A DNA stretch of 64,000 nt from Streptomyces capillispiralis. GTDB lineage: Bacteria; Actinomycetota; Actinomycetes; Streptomycetales; Streptomycetaceae. A program made the translations under genes and the position numbers. The stretch covers positions 1,798,001 through 1,862,000 of the forward strand of contig NZ_VIWV01000001.1 in NCBI RefSeq assembly GCF_007829875.1. The letters are read 5' to 3'. Below the pieces are notes generated by a model. The model worked only from the letters and a program-made list of their open reading frames with translations. It made no database searches and was not told the origin of the DNA. Below are positions 25,100 to 32,159 of this stretch, in pieces. Numbering within the stretch: the first letter of the stretch is position 1; every line of letters starts with the position of its first letter.

Positions 25100-26115
25100 T
25101 CACCATCACCGGCGCGGCCGGCATGCTCGGCGGCCGGCTGGCCGAGCGCCTGCTCGCCGACGGCTGGGAGGTGCGCGGTGTCGACCTGCGCCCCGGCCCG
25201 GGAGTGGAGTTCGTCGGGGACATCCGGGACCGTGAGCTGATGCGCCGTGCCCTGGCGGGCGCCGACGTCCTCGTGCACGCCGCCGCGGCCCTGCCCAGCT
25301 ATCCGGACGAGCAGATACGGTCCATCATCGTCGGCGGCACCAAGAACGTGTTCGCGGCCGCACGGGCGGCGGGCACGCCCCGGGTGGTGCACGTCTCCTC
25401 CACCGCGGTGTACGGGCTGCCGCGCGTGGTCCCCACGACCGAGGAGTATCCGCGCGAGCCCGTGGACACCTACAGCCGGGCCAAGGCCGCGGCCGAGGAG
25501 GTCGCGGAGCGGTACCGCGGGGACGGCATGTGCGTGCCGATCCTGCGGCCCAAGACCTTCGTCGGCCCGGGCCGCATGGGGCTGTTCTCGATGCTCTTCG
25601 AGTGGGCGGAGGAGGGGCGCAACTTCCCGGTCCTGGGCAGGGGCGACGTACGCATCCAGATGTTCGCGATCGACGACCTGATCGACGCGGTCGTCACCGT
25701 GCTCACCGCCGGGGAGGACGTCGCCAACGACACCTACAACCTGGCCGCCGCCGAGTTCGGCACCCTCCGCGAGGACTTCCAGGCCGTCCTGGACGCCGCC
25801 GGCCACGGCAAACGGGTCGTCGGGCTGCCCGCCCGGCCCGCGCTCGGGGTGCTCGCGGCGCTGCAGAGGGCCAGGCTGTCCCCGGTGTACGGGCGGCTGC
25901 TGCACAAGCTGATGGACGACTCGTACGTCAGCATCGACAAGGCGTCGCGGCGGCTGGGGTTCACGCCCAAGTACTCCAACCGGGACGCCGTCCTGCTCAC
26001 CTACGAGTGGTGGCGCACCGCCCGGCACGAGACCCCGGCGGGCGGGGCCACCGGCCGCACCAGCCGGGATCCGTGGCGCCAGGGCGTGCTGTCCGCGGCC
26101 AGAGTCTTCTTCTGA
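25093..26115 (+). CDS. NAD-dependent epimerase/dehydratase (extended SDR)
   Basis: A 340-residue extended short-chain dehydrogenase. The nucleotide-binding GAAGMLGGRLAERL is at residues 6-19. The catalytic serine is in HVSSTAVYG (about 117), and the YxxxK pair is in DTYSRAKAAAEE (about 137). A C-terminal substrate domain carries RIQMFAIDDLIDAV and RLGFTPKYS motifs typical of sugar or 3-beta-hydroxysteroid-type epimerases. The start is GTG 25093 or 25096; both sit behind AAGGTGAG and overlap the aminotransferase stop. Likely substrates are nucleotide- or prenyl-linked sugars, given the UbiA and GT2 partners. It lacks a dedicated sugar-nucleotide signature that would fix the reaction. Confidence 0.88.
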   Translation: MVITITGAAGMLGGRLAERLLADGWEVRGVDLRPGPGVEFVGDIRDRELMRRALAGADVLVHAAAALPSYPDEQIRSIIVGGTKNVFAAARAAGTPRVVHVSSTAVYGLPRVVPTTEEYPREPVDTYSRAKAAAEEVAERYRGDGMCVPILRPKTFVGPGRMGLFSMLFEWAEEGRNFPVLGRGDVRIQMFAIDDLIDAVVTVLTAGEDVANDTYNLAAAEFGTLREDFQAVLDAAGHGKRVVGLPARPALGVLAALQRARLSPVYGRLLHKLMDDSYVSIDKASRRLGFTPKYSNRDAVLLTYEWWRTARHETPAGGATGRTSRDPWRQGVLSAARVFF

Positions 26116-26124
26116 GGAGGGGCC

Positions 26125-27051
26125 ATGACCTTCGTCGACGAACGGGCGAAGTCCGCCCCCGCCGGGAGCACGGGCGCGCGGACCGGGGCGCGGCCGGCGC
26201 GGGGCGTGGCGGCCGGGCTGGCCGCCCTGACGCGCCCCGGCCAGTGGCCGAAGAACGTCCTGGTGGTGCCGCTGCCGCTGCTCGGCGCCCCGTGGGACTG
26301 GGGCACGGCCGGACGGGTCGCCCTCGCCACCGCCGCCTTCGTACTGGCGTCCTCCCTGGTGTACCTGGTCAACGACCTCGCGGACCGAGAGCGCGACAAG
26401 CGCCACCCGGTGAAACGGCACCGGCCCCTGGCCTCCGGGCAGGTGCGGCCGCCGGCCGCCGTGGCCTTCGGCGGTGTGCTGGCCCTGGCGCTGGTGGCGC
26501 TGCTCGCCCCGCTCGGCCCGGAGGGCACCTGGACGGTCCTGCTCTACCTGGCCGTGAACGCCGCCTACAGCTGGCGGCTGAAGCACCTGCACCTGCTGGA
26601 CGTGTTCATCGTGGCCACCGGGTTCGTGCTGCGGCTGCTGGGCGGGTACGAGGCGAGCGGCCGGCCGGTGGCGGGCTGGCTGGTGCTCACCGTCCTGACC
26701 CTGTGCCTGCTGCTGATCCTGGGCAAGCGCCGGCACGAGCTGGGGGTCTCCGGCACCGGGCACCGGCCCGCGCTGGCCGGCTACTCCGCGCACTTCCTGG
26801 ACCTGGTGCTGGTGATGTGCGCCGCGCTCACCATGGTCAGCTATCTGCTCTTCCTGCGCACCGAGTCCGGCTACGCGCCGGCGGCCCTGCTCACCGCCCC
26901 CTGCGCGCTGTTCGCGCTCTTCCGCTATCTGCAGATCGTGGTCGTGAAGAGCGAGGGCGGCAGCCCGGTGCGGGTCCTGCTGCGGGACCCCGTCATGCTC
27001 ACCAACTCCTCCGTGTGGGCCGCGCTGCTCGTGGTGTTCCAGGCCGTCTGA
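26125..27051 (+). CDS. UbiA-family prenyltransferase, DPPR-synthase-like
   Basis: A 308-residue intramembrane prenyltransferase with about eight to nine helices. The first Asp-rich motif reads NDLADRERDKRHPVKRHRPL (about 85-104), which closely follows the NDxxDxxxDxxHPxKRxRP pattern of decaprenyl-phosphate phosphoribosyltransferase rather than quinone UbiA enzymes. A second motif region has YLAVNAAYSWRLKHLHLLD (about 138). The N-terminal RPGQWPKNVLV segment is also typical. DPPR synthases transfer 5-phosphoribose from PRPP to polyprenyl phosphate, the first step to decaprenyl-phospho-arabinose or related donors. ATG 26125 has a GAGGAGG ribosome site. This gene is the best clue that the cluster builds a polyprenyl-phosphate-linked pentose or aminosugar. 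Confidence 0.9.
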   Translation: MTFVDERAKSAPAGSTGARTGARPARGVAAGLAALTRPGQWPKNVLVVPLPLLGAPWDWGTAGRVALATAAFVLASSLVYLVNDLADRERDKRHPVKRHRPLASGQVRPPAAVAFGGVLALALVALLAPLGPEGTWTVLLYLAVNAAYSWRLKHLHLLDVFIVATGFVLRLLGGYEASGRPVAGWLVLTVLTLCLLLILGKRRHELGVSGTGHRPALAGYSAHFLDLVLVMCAALTMVSYLLFLRTESGYAPAALLTAPCALFALFRYLQIVVVKSEGGSPVRVLLRDPVMLTNSSVWAALLVVFQAV

Positions 27052-27122
27052 CCACTCCCCCCGTCCACCCCCGTCACGTACCGCGCGTCCCGACCGAGGA
27101 CCCGAAGGACACAAGGACCCCC

Positions 27123-28127
27123 ATGGCCGCACCTCTCGTGTCGGTGGTCGTCCCCCTCTACAACGACCGCCGCACCGTCGACCTCTGCCTGCGCTCCGTC
27201 CTGGAGCAGACCTACCGGAAGCTGGAGGTGATCGTCGTCGACGACGCCAGCACCGACGGCTCCGCCGAGATCGCCGCCCTGCACCCCGTCACCGTGGTGC
27301 GGGCCGGGCGCAACGGCGGCCCCGGCGCCACCCGCAACCTGGGCGTGAGGCACGCCCGGGGGGAGATCGTGTTCTTCCTGGACGCCGATGTGACCCTGCA
27401 CCCCGAGGCGGTGGCGCGGGCGGTGGAGCTCTTCGAGGAGAAACCGTCGTACGGCGCCGTCTTCGGCATACCGGACAAGGAGCCGTTGTTCGACGAGGGA
27501 CCGGTCTGCGACTACCGCATCCTGCAGTACCACTACTGGCGCAAGAGCGCCGAGGGCCTGGTCAGCGGCGGCTTCTACGCGCTGGGCGCGGTGCGCCGGT
27601 CCGCCTTCCTGGAGGCGGGCTGGTTCAACTCCGCGCTGCGGCAGACCGAGGAGATCGACCACGCCGAACGGCTCGCCGCCCGCTCCCCGATGCTGCTCAC
27701 CTCCCGCGTCCGCGGGCGGCTGTCCGACGAGACGCGGATGCGGCCGCTGCTGCGCAAGGCGTTCGTCCGCAGCCGGCTGCGGGTGCCGTTCTACCTGGAC
27801 CGGGGGCGGGCGATGCAGGGCATGGAGACCGGCGGCCGGGCCGCCGCCTCCGTGCTGGCGGCCCTCGCCCTGGTGACGCTGCCCCTCGCCCTGGTGTGGC
27901 CGGCGACCGCGCCGGTGCCCCTGCTGGCGCTGGCCGCGTGTGTCCTCGCCGACCTGGGCCAGTACGTCTTCGTCGCCCGCGAACGCGGCCCCGCGTTCCT
28001 GGTGTTCTTCACCGGCTGCCACCTCCTGATGAACACCGCGGTGGTCGCCGGGCTCGCCGTGGGCCTGGTCCAGTGGGCCGTCAGCGGGCGCTTCCGCCGT
28101 ATGTACCGCACGGAGGTGGCCGCATGA
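27123..28127 (+). CDS. Family 2 glycosyltransferase with C-terminal membrane segments, copy 2
   Basis: A 334-residue GT2 enzyme, architecturally like the protein at 21731. Motifs are VSVVVPLYNDRRTVD, VVDDASTDGSAE (about 37), NGGPGATRNLGVRHA (about 63), the metal site FLDADVTLHP (about 82) and QTEEIDHAERLA (about 176). Two C-terminal hydrophobic pairs start near residue 238. The DADxT motif and the tyrosine-rich block before residue 150 differ from copy 1, so donor or acceptor specificity probably differs. The stop overlaps the EEP copy 2 start (ATGA). A 71-base gap separates it from the UbiA gene, without a clear hairpin. Confidence 0.9.
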   Translation: MAAPLVSVVVPLYNDRRTVDLCLRSVLEQTYRKLEVIVVDDASTDGSAEIAALHPVTVVRAGRNGGPGATRNLGVRHARGEIVFFLDADVTLHPEAVARAVELFEEKPSYGAVFGIPDKEPLFDEGPVCDYRILQYHYWRKSAEGLVSGGFYALGAVRRSAFLEAGWFNSALRQTEEIDHAERLAARSPMLLTSRVRGRLSDETRMRPLLRKAFVRSRLRVPFYLDRGRAMQGMETGGRAAASVLAALALVTLPLALVWPATAPVPLLALAACVLADLGQYVFVARERGPAFLVFFTGCHLLMNTAVVAGLAVGLVQWAVSGRFRRMYRTEVAA

Positions 28128-29338
28128 CGACCCAGTCGCCGCCCGCCGGACCGCCGACGCTCCCCGTGCCGGACGGGGTGGGGCGGACGGCGGGCACGCC
28201 GGGACGCGCCCGCCGGACGGCCCGGGCCCTGCGCCTGTGGTACGGACGCGTGCTGGTGGCCGTCACCGGCGTCTGGCTGCTGTACGCGGTCGTGCGGTGG
28301 CTGGTCAGCGGCCGCTGGCACTGGAGCATCCTGCTGGACGCGGCCCCGCCGGTGCTGCTGGTGTCCGTCCCGGCGGTGCTGCTCCTCGCCGGTGCCGCGG
28401 CCTGCGGGCGGCGCCGGCGGTGGAGCGCGGGGCTCGCCTCGGCGGCGCTGCTGCTGGCGCTCACCACCGGGTCCGGCATCAACTGGCCCGCGCTGTGGCG
28501 GGATCCCGGGCCGGTGCCGCCGGGCGCGCTGCACGTGGTGTCGCTGAACACGCAGTACTGGGGCCAGAACTCCGGGACGGACAAGGTCTACGAGCTGCTG
28601 CACGAGCACCCGGCCGACGTCTATCTGCTCCAGGAGCACGTGGCCTGGCGGGCGGGGCTCGGTGAGGAGGGGTACAGCGAGGTGGACGACGACGACCGGC
28701 TGCGCGCCGAGTTCCCGGGGTACCACATCGCCCGCCGCGGTGAACTGCTCACGCTGTCCCGCTTTCCCGTCGTGGCGAGTCCCCCGGTGGGTCCCGCCGT
28801 CGAGCTGGACGCGCGCCCGGACACCACGTTCAAGCGGGTCTTCGAGCGGGACAAGGTGATGCGCACGGACCTGTCGGTCCACGGCCGGGTGCTCAGTGTC
28901 TACAACGTGCACATCACCGTGCCGCTGGCCGTCGACAACCTCGACCTGTTCTCCGGCTACGACCACGACTCCTACTTCAAGCGGAAGTTCGACTGGCGCC
29001 TCGAGGAACTGCGCGGTCTGGAGGAGGACCTGGACGACAACCCGTACCCGACGCTGATCTCCGGCGACTTCAACTCCACGGAGTCGATGCGGGAACTGGA
29101 CGGGATCCGCGAGCGGGCCGACGACGCGCTGCGCGCCAACGACGAACTGCTGCCGATGACCTGGAGGTACGCCGCCCCGGCCGCCTTCGAGTGGGACAGC
29201 GTGTTCAACCGGCCGCTGCCGCTGTGGCGGGTGGACTGGAGCTTCACCGTCCACGGCGTGCGAGTGCACCGCTACGACCTGCTGTCCACCGGCGGTCTGT
29301 CCGAGCACCGGTTGCAGGACCTGTGGGTGTCGCTGTGA
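28124..29338 (+). CDS. Membrane-anchored EEP-family phosphoesterase, copy 2
   Basis: A 404-residue protein with the same layout as copy 1: a polar N-terminus, three hydrophobic helices (about 42-125), then an EEP domain. Motifs are VVSLNTQYWG (about 141), LLQEHVAW (about 168), GDFNSTESMREL (about 312) and a C-terminal GLSEHRLQDLWV. The canonical catalytic Ser-Asp-His is here Ser-Glu-His, a conservative but unusual change. It is the last gene of the rightward cluster and is translationally coupled to GT2 copy 2. A hairpin at 29357 follows. The paired EEP genes at both cluster ends suggest work on the same pathway intermediate or on two related ones. Confidence 0.88.
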   Translation: MTTQSPPAGPPTLPVPDGVGRTAGTPGRARRTARALRLWYGRVLVAVTGVWLLYAVVRWLVSGRWHWSILLDAAPPVLLVSVPAVLLLAGAAACGRRRRWSAGLASAALLLALTTGSGINWPALWRDPGPVPPGALHVVSLNTQYWGQNSGTDKVYELLHEHPADVYLLQEHVAWRAGLGEEGYSEVDDDDRLRAEFPGYHIARRGELLTLSRFPVVASPPVGPAVELDARPDTTFKRVFERDKVMRTDLSVHGRVLSVYNVHITVPLAVDNLDLFSGYDHDSYFKRKFDWRLEELRGLEEDLDDNPYPTLISGDFNSTESMRELDGIRERADDALRANDELLPMTWRYAAPAAFEWDSVFNRPLPLWRVDWSFTVHGVRVHRYDLLSTGGLSEHRLQDLWVSL

Positions 29339-29356
29339 CCCCCGGGCGGGCGCACG

Positions 29357-29391
29357 GCCGGGGCGGGGCGGTCCTGGCCGCCCTCCCCGGC
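29357..29391. terminator. Bidirectional hairpin between EEP copy 2 and SARP genes
   Basis: A 15-nt arm (29357-29371, GCCGGGGCGGGGCGG) faces a 14-nt arm (29378-29391, CCGCCCTCCCCGGC), with one bulge and a six-base loop. It lies between convergent genes and can serve both strands. Confidence 0.7.
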
Positions 29392-29404
29392 GCGGGCGCC
29401 GCGC

Positions 29405-30172
29405 TCAGGCCACCCCGCGCACCGGCTGGTTGCGCTCTGTGCCCAGCAGGATCGCCTGTTCCAGCTCACCGAGTTCGGGGCCGGGCTCGATGCCCAGCTC
29501 CTCGACCAGGGTCGAGCGGATGCCGCGGTAGACCTCCAGGGCCTCCGCGGTGCGCTGCGACCGGTACAGGGCGAGCATCAGCTGGGCGTGCAGGTGCTCG
29601 CGGTAGGGGTGTTCGGCGGTCAGCTGCATCAACTCGCCGATCAGGTCCTGGTGGCGGCCCAGTTCGAGGTCGAGGCGGATCCGTTCCTCGGTGGCGCGCA
29701 GCCGTGCCTCCTCCAGGCGGCGTGCGCCGGATTCGACGGGTCCGCCGGACAGGCCCGACAGGGCGGGACCGGTCCACAGGGACAGGGCCCGGCGCAGGGT
29801 GTGGACGGCCTCCTCGGTCAGCCCGGCCTCCGTGAGGGTGCGCGCGCGGCGTACCCGGGCGTCGAAGACGGAGGCGTCGAGCTGGTTTTCGTCCAGGCAG
29901 AGCCGGTAGCCCTGCGGATGGGTTTCGATGAGGCCGGCCGGACCGGCGGCCGCGAAGCCCCGGCGCATGGTGGAAATGCAGATGCGAATCTGCGTACGCG
30001 CGCTGGCGGGCGGCGAGCCACCCCACACGGCGTCCACGAGATCGTCGATGGGCACCACCCAGTTGACTTCCAGGGCCAGCACCGCGAGGACGATCTTCGT
30101 TCGTCTGCCGCCGAGCGGGACCTCCTTTCCGTCGCAGAGGACACGCAGCGGCCCGAGAAGGTGGACTAACAC
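29405..30172 (-). CDS. Small SARP-family transcriptional activator, TTA-containing
   Basis: A 255-residue AfsR/DnrI/RedD-type activator. Residues 3-90 form the OmpR-like winged helix (LGPLRVLCDGKEVPL, GRRTKIVLAVLALEVN, VDAVWGGSPPASARTQIRICISTMRR). A BTAD domain spans about 95-245 (QLDASVFDARVRRA, HPYREHLHAQLMLALYRSQRTAEALEVYRGIRSTL, GIEPGPEL). Small SARPs activate antibiotic or secondary-metabolite clusters by binding heptameric direct repeats near -35. GTG 30172 was chosen because GGGGG lies 8 bases upstream and the product then starts at the conserved VHLLGPL strand; GTG 30217 is the alternative. The second codon from the chosen start is TTA (30167-30169), a strong place for bldA control. 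Likely targets are the flanking clusters. Confidence 0.9.
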   Translation of the reverse strand: MLVHLLGPLRVLCDGKEVPLGGRRTKIVLAVLALEVNWVVPIDDLVDAVWGGSPPASARTQIRICISTMRRGFAAAGPAGLIETHPQGYRLCLDENQLDASVFDARVRRARTLTEAGLTEEAVHTLRRALSLWTGPALSGLSGGPVESGARRLEEARLRATEERIRLDLELGRHQDLIGELMQLTAEHPYREHLHAQLMLALYRSQRTAEALEVYRGIRSTLVEELGIEPGPELGELEQAILLGTERNQPVRGVA

Positions 30173-30287
30173 GCCAGAAACCCCCGTTAGCTTTCTTCGC
30201 GCATCGCACCGGTCCACCCGACGACTGAAGTCCCCACACCCCCGGGCGGTGATGACCGTGCGCTGTTCGAGAATGACCGTGAGCCAC

Positions 30288-30303
30288 CTTGGTATGGACC
30301 AAG
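30288..30303. promoter_or_regulatory. dre-like operator 5
   Basis: CTTGGTATGGACCAAG has perfect CTTGGT/ACCAAG outer arms and a substituted centre relative to the dre consensus. Confidence 0.65.
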
Positions 30304-30419
30304 CAGGGTGTCAAGAAGAATTCACACTCTCCGAAACCGCCGGGAATCACCGTCGCTTCTGCAACGGAAACCGCTCCGAAATCGGGCCACTTGGATTCCA
30401 CAATTCCTTGACATCGTCT

Positions 30420-30435
30420 ATTGGTATAGGCCAAT
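30420..30435. promoter_or_regulatory. dre-like operator 6, overlapping promoter
   Basis: ATTGGTATAGGCCAAT is symmetric (ATTGG/CCAAT) with the dre spacing. It lies between the TTGACA and CAATAT elements, where binding would block RNA polymerase. Confidence 0.7.
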
Positions 30436-30441
30436 ATGCGG

Positions 30442-30457
30442 TCTGGTCTGAACCAAT
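30442..30457. promoter_or_regulatory. dre-like operator 7
   Basis: TCTGGTCTGAACCAAT keeps the CTGGTCT left half of dre exactly; the right half is degenerate. It is placed 22 bases after operator 6 (two helical turns). Confidence 0.68.
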
Positions 30458-30517
30458 CCTGGCGCGATCCCGCCCGTCCGGGGAGCGCGTGCTCGACATC
30501 TGTCCGGAGGTCCCCGC

Positions 30518-32041
30518 ATGGCCGAGAGCAGCCACCCGCGCCTGTCGCGGCTGGCCCACACCGTGCTCCAGCCGGGCTTCGAGGGGACCACCGTGCCGGA
30601 CTGGGTGCGCCGCCGGATCTCCGAAGGACTCACCTCCGTCGTCCTGTTCGCCCGCAACATCCACGGCCCCGAACAGGTCGCGGCGCTCACCACCGCCCTG
30701 TACGCGGAGAACCCCGCCCTCGTCGTCGCCGTCGACGAGGAGGCGGGCGACGTCACCCGCCTCGAAGCCCGCACCGGGGCCTCCCGCCCGGGCAACCTGG
30801 CACTGGGCACCCTCGACGACATCGATATCACCGAGCAGGTCGCCCGGGACGTCGGACGGGAACTGCACGGCCTCGGCATCACCCTGAACTACGCGCCGAG
30901 CGCCGATGTCAACACCAACCCGCTGAACCCGGTCATCGGGGTGCGCTCCTTCGGCTCCCGCACCGACGTCGTCTCCCGGCACGCCGCCGCGTGGGTGCGG
31001 GGGCTGCAGTCGGCGGGCGTCGCCGCGTGCGCCAAGCACTTCCCCGGCCACGGCGACACCGTCGTCGACTCCCACGACGGACTGCCGCAGGTCTCGGCGG
31101 ACGCCGGCACCCTGGCGCTGACCGCGCTGCCGCCGTTCATCGCCGCGATGGACGCGGGCGTACGGGCCGTGATGACCGCGCACCTGCTGGTCCCGGCCTA
31201 CGACAGCCGGTGGCCGGCGACCCTGAGCCGCCCCGTCGTCGGCGACCTGCTGCGCGGCGAACTCGGCTTCACCGGGCTGGTGGTGACCGACGCCGTCGAG
31301 ATGGGCGCCGTGGCCGACCGCTACGGCCTGACGGGCGCGGCCGTCCGGGCCGTCGCCGCCGGTGCGGACGCGGTGTGCGTCGGCGGCGCGCACGCCGACG
31401 AGGCGACCACGGCCCGGCTGGCCGACGCCCTGGTGGCCGCCGTGACCGACGGACGGCTGCCGGAACGGCGGCTCGCCGAGGCCGCCGCGCGGGTGACGGA
31501 GTTCGCCGGGTGGGCGGGCGCGCTGCGCCGCCGCGCGCCCGGGCCCCGCGACAGCCCCGGCATCGGTCTGACGGCGGCCCGGCGGGCCGTCCGCGTCCAC
31601 CACGGGCCGGACCGCGCCACCGAGTTCCCGCTCGTGGGCACCCCCCACGTGGTGGAACTGTCCCCGGCCACCACCCTCGCCATCGACCCCGGAACCCCGT
31701 GGGGCGTGGCGGAACCGCTGAAGACGCTGCGGCCGGGCACCACGTCCGTCCGGCTCGGCGAGCGCCAGCTCCAGGACGGCGACGAGGTGCTGGAGCGGCT
31801 GGCACTGCGCCCGGCGGACGGCCGTCCGCTGGTCGTGGTGGTCCGGGACGCCGTCCGCTACGGCTGGATGGCCCGCGCGCTGGCCGGCCTGGTCCGCCGG
31901 CGCCCCGACGCCCTCGTCGTCGAGATGGGCGTCCCCGCGGGTGAGCGCCCCGGAGCGGTGTACCTGGCCACGCACGGCGCCACGCGGGTGTCGGGCATCG
32001 CCGCGGCCGAGGTGCTGGTGGGCCGCACCGGGCCGTCGTAG
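30518..32041 (+). CDS. GH3 beta-N-acetylhexosaminidase (NagZ/DasD-like), copy 2
   Basis: A 507-residue GH3 enzyme, clearly paralogous to the protein at 13483-14973. It shares the start LQPGFEGTTVPDWVRRR, NYAPSADVNTNPLNPVIGVRSFG (about 126) and the acid/base loop KHFPGHGDTVVDSH (about 178). The nucleophile Asp is in GLVVTDAVEMG (about 254; the first copy has DGMEM). It lacks a signal peptide and so is predicted cytoplasmic. It is preceded by three dre-like sites and a good GGAGG ribosome site. Unlike copy 1, it stands apart from any transporter and probably trims imported or recycled GlcNAc oligomers. The hexosaminidase reading is strong; the preferred linkage is not deducible. Confidence 0.92.
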   Translation: MAESSHPRLSRLAHTVLQPGFEGTTVPDWVRRRISEGLTSVVLFARNIHGPEQVAALTTALYAENPALVVAVDEEAGDVTRLEARTGASRPGNLALGTLDDIDITEQVARDVGRELHGLGITLNYAPSADVNTNPLNPVIGVRSFGSRTDVVSRHAAAWVRGLQSAGVAACAKHFPGHGDTVVDSHDGLPQVSADAGTLALTALPPFIAAMDAGVRAVMTAHLLVPAYDSRWPATLSRPVVGDLLRGELGFTGLVVTDAVEMGAVADRYGLTGAAVRAVAAGADAVCVGGAHADEATTARLADALVAAVTDGRLPERRLAEAAARVTEFAGWAGALRRRAPGPRDSPGIGLTAARRAVRVHHGPDRATEFPLVGTPHVVELSPATTLAIDPGTPWGVAEPLKTLRPGTTSVRLGERQLQDGDEVLERLALRPADGRPLVVVVRDAVRYGWMARALAGLVRRRPDALVVEMGVPAGERPGAVYLATHGATRVSGIAAAEVLVGRTGPS

Positions 32042-32070
32042 CACCACCCGGCGCCCTTTCCTTCTCCTCC

Positions 32071-32122
32071 CTTCCGTCCGTCCTTCCTTCCTTCTGTCCT
32101 TCCGTCCTTCCGTCCTTCTGTC
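32071..32122. repeat. Thirteen-unit NNTC tetranucleotide tract
   Basis: The 52 bases from 32071 are thirteen consecutive tetramers of type CTTC, CGTC or TGTC. It lies in the gap between hexosaminidase 2 and the dioxygenase operon, where the 5' untranslated region of the operon would be. It is strongly pyrimidine-biased, unusual for this genome, and could slip during replication or affect transcription. Confidence 0.85.
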
Positions 32123-32159
32123 CGCATGCCGTGAGTGAGCCCGATCTCCGGAGTACCGC

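Larger units (their letters stand above)
30173..30517. promoter_or_regulatory. Divergent region SARP / hexosaminidase 2 with three dre-like operators
   Basis: This 345-base gap holds three dre-like sites and a promoter candidate: TTGACA (30408-30413) with CAATAT (30432-30437) 18 bases on, overlapped by the second operator. It is noticeably AT-richer than its surroundings. A GGAGG ribosome site (30506-30510) precedes the hexosaminidase ATG. No gene is seen. Confidence 0.75.
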
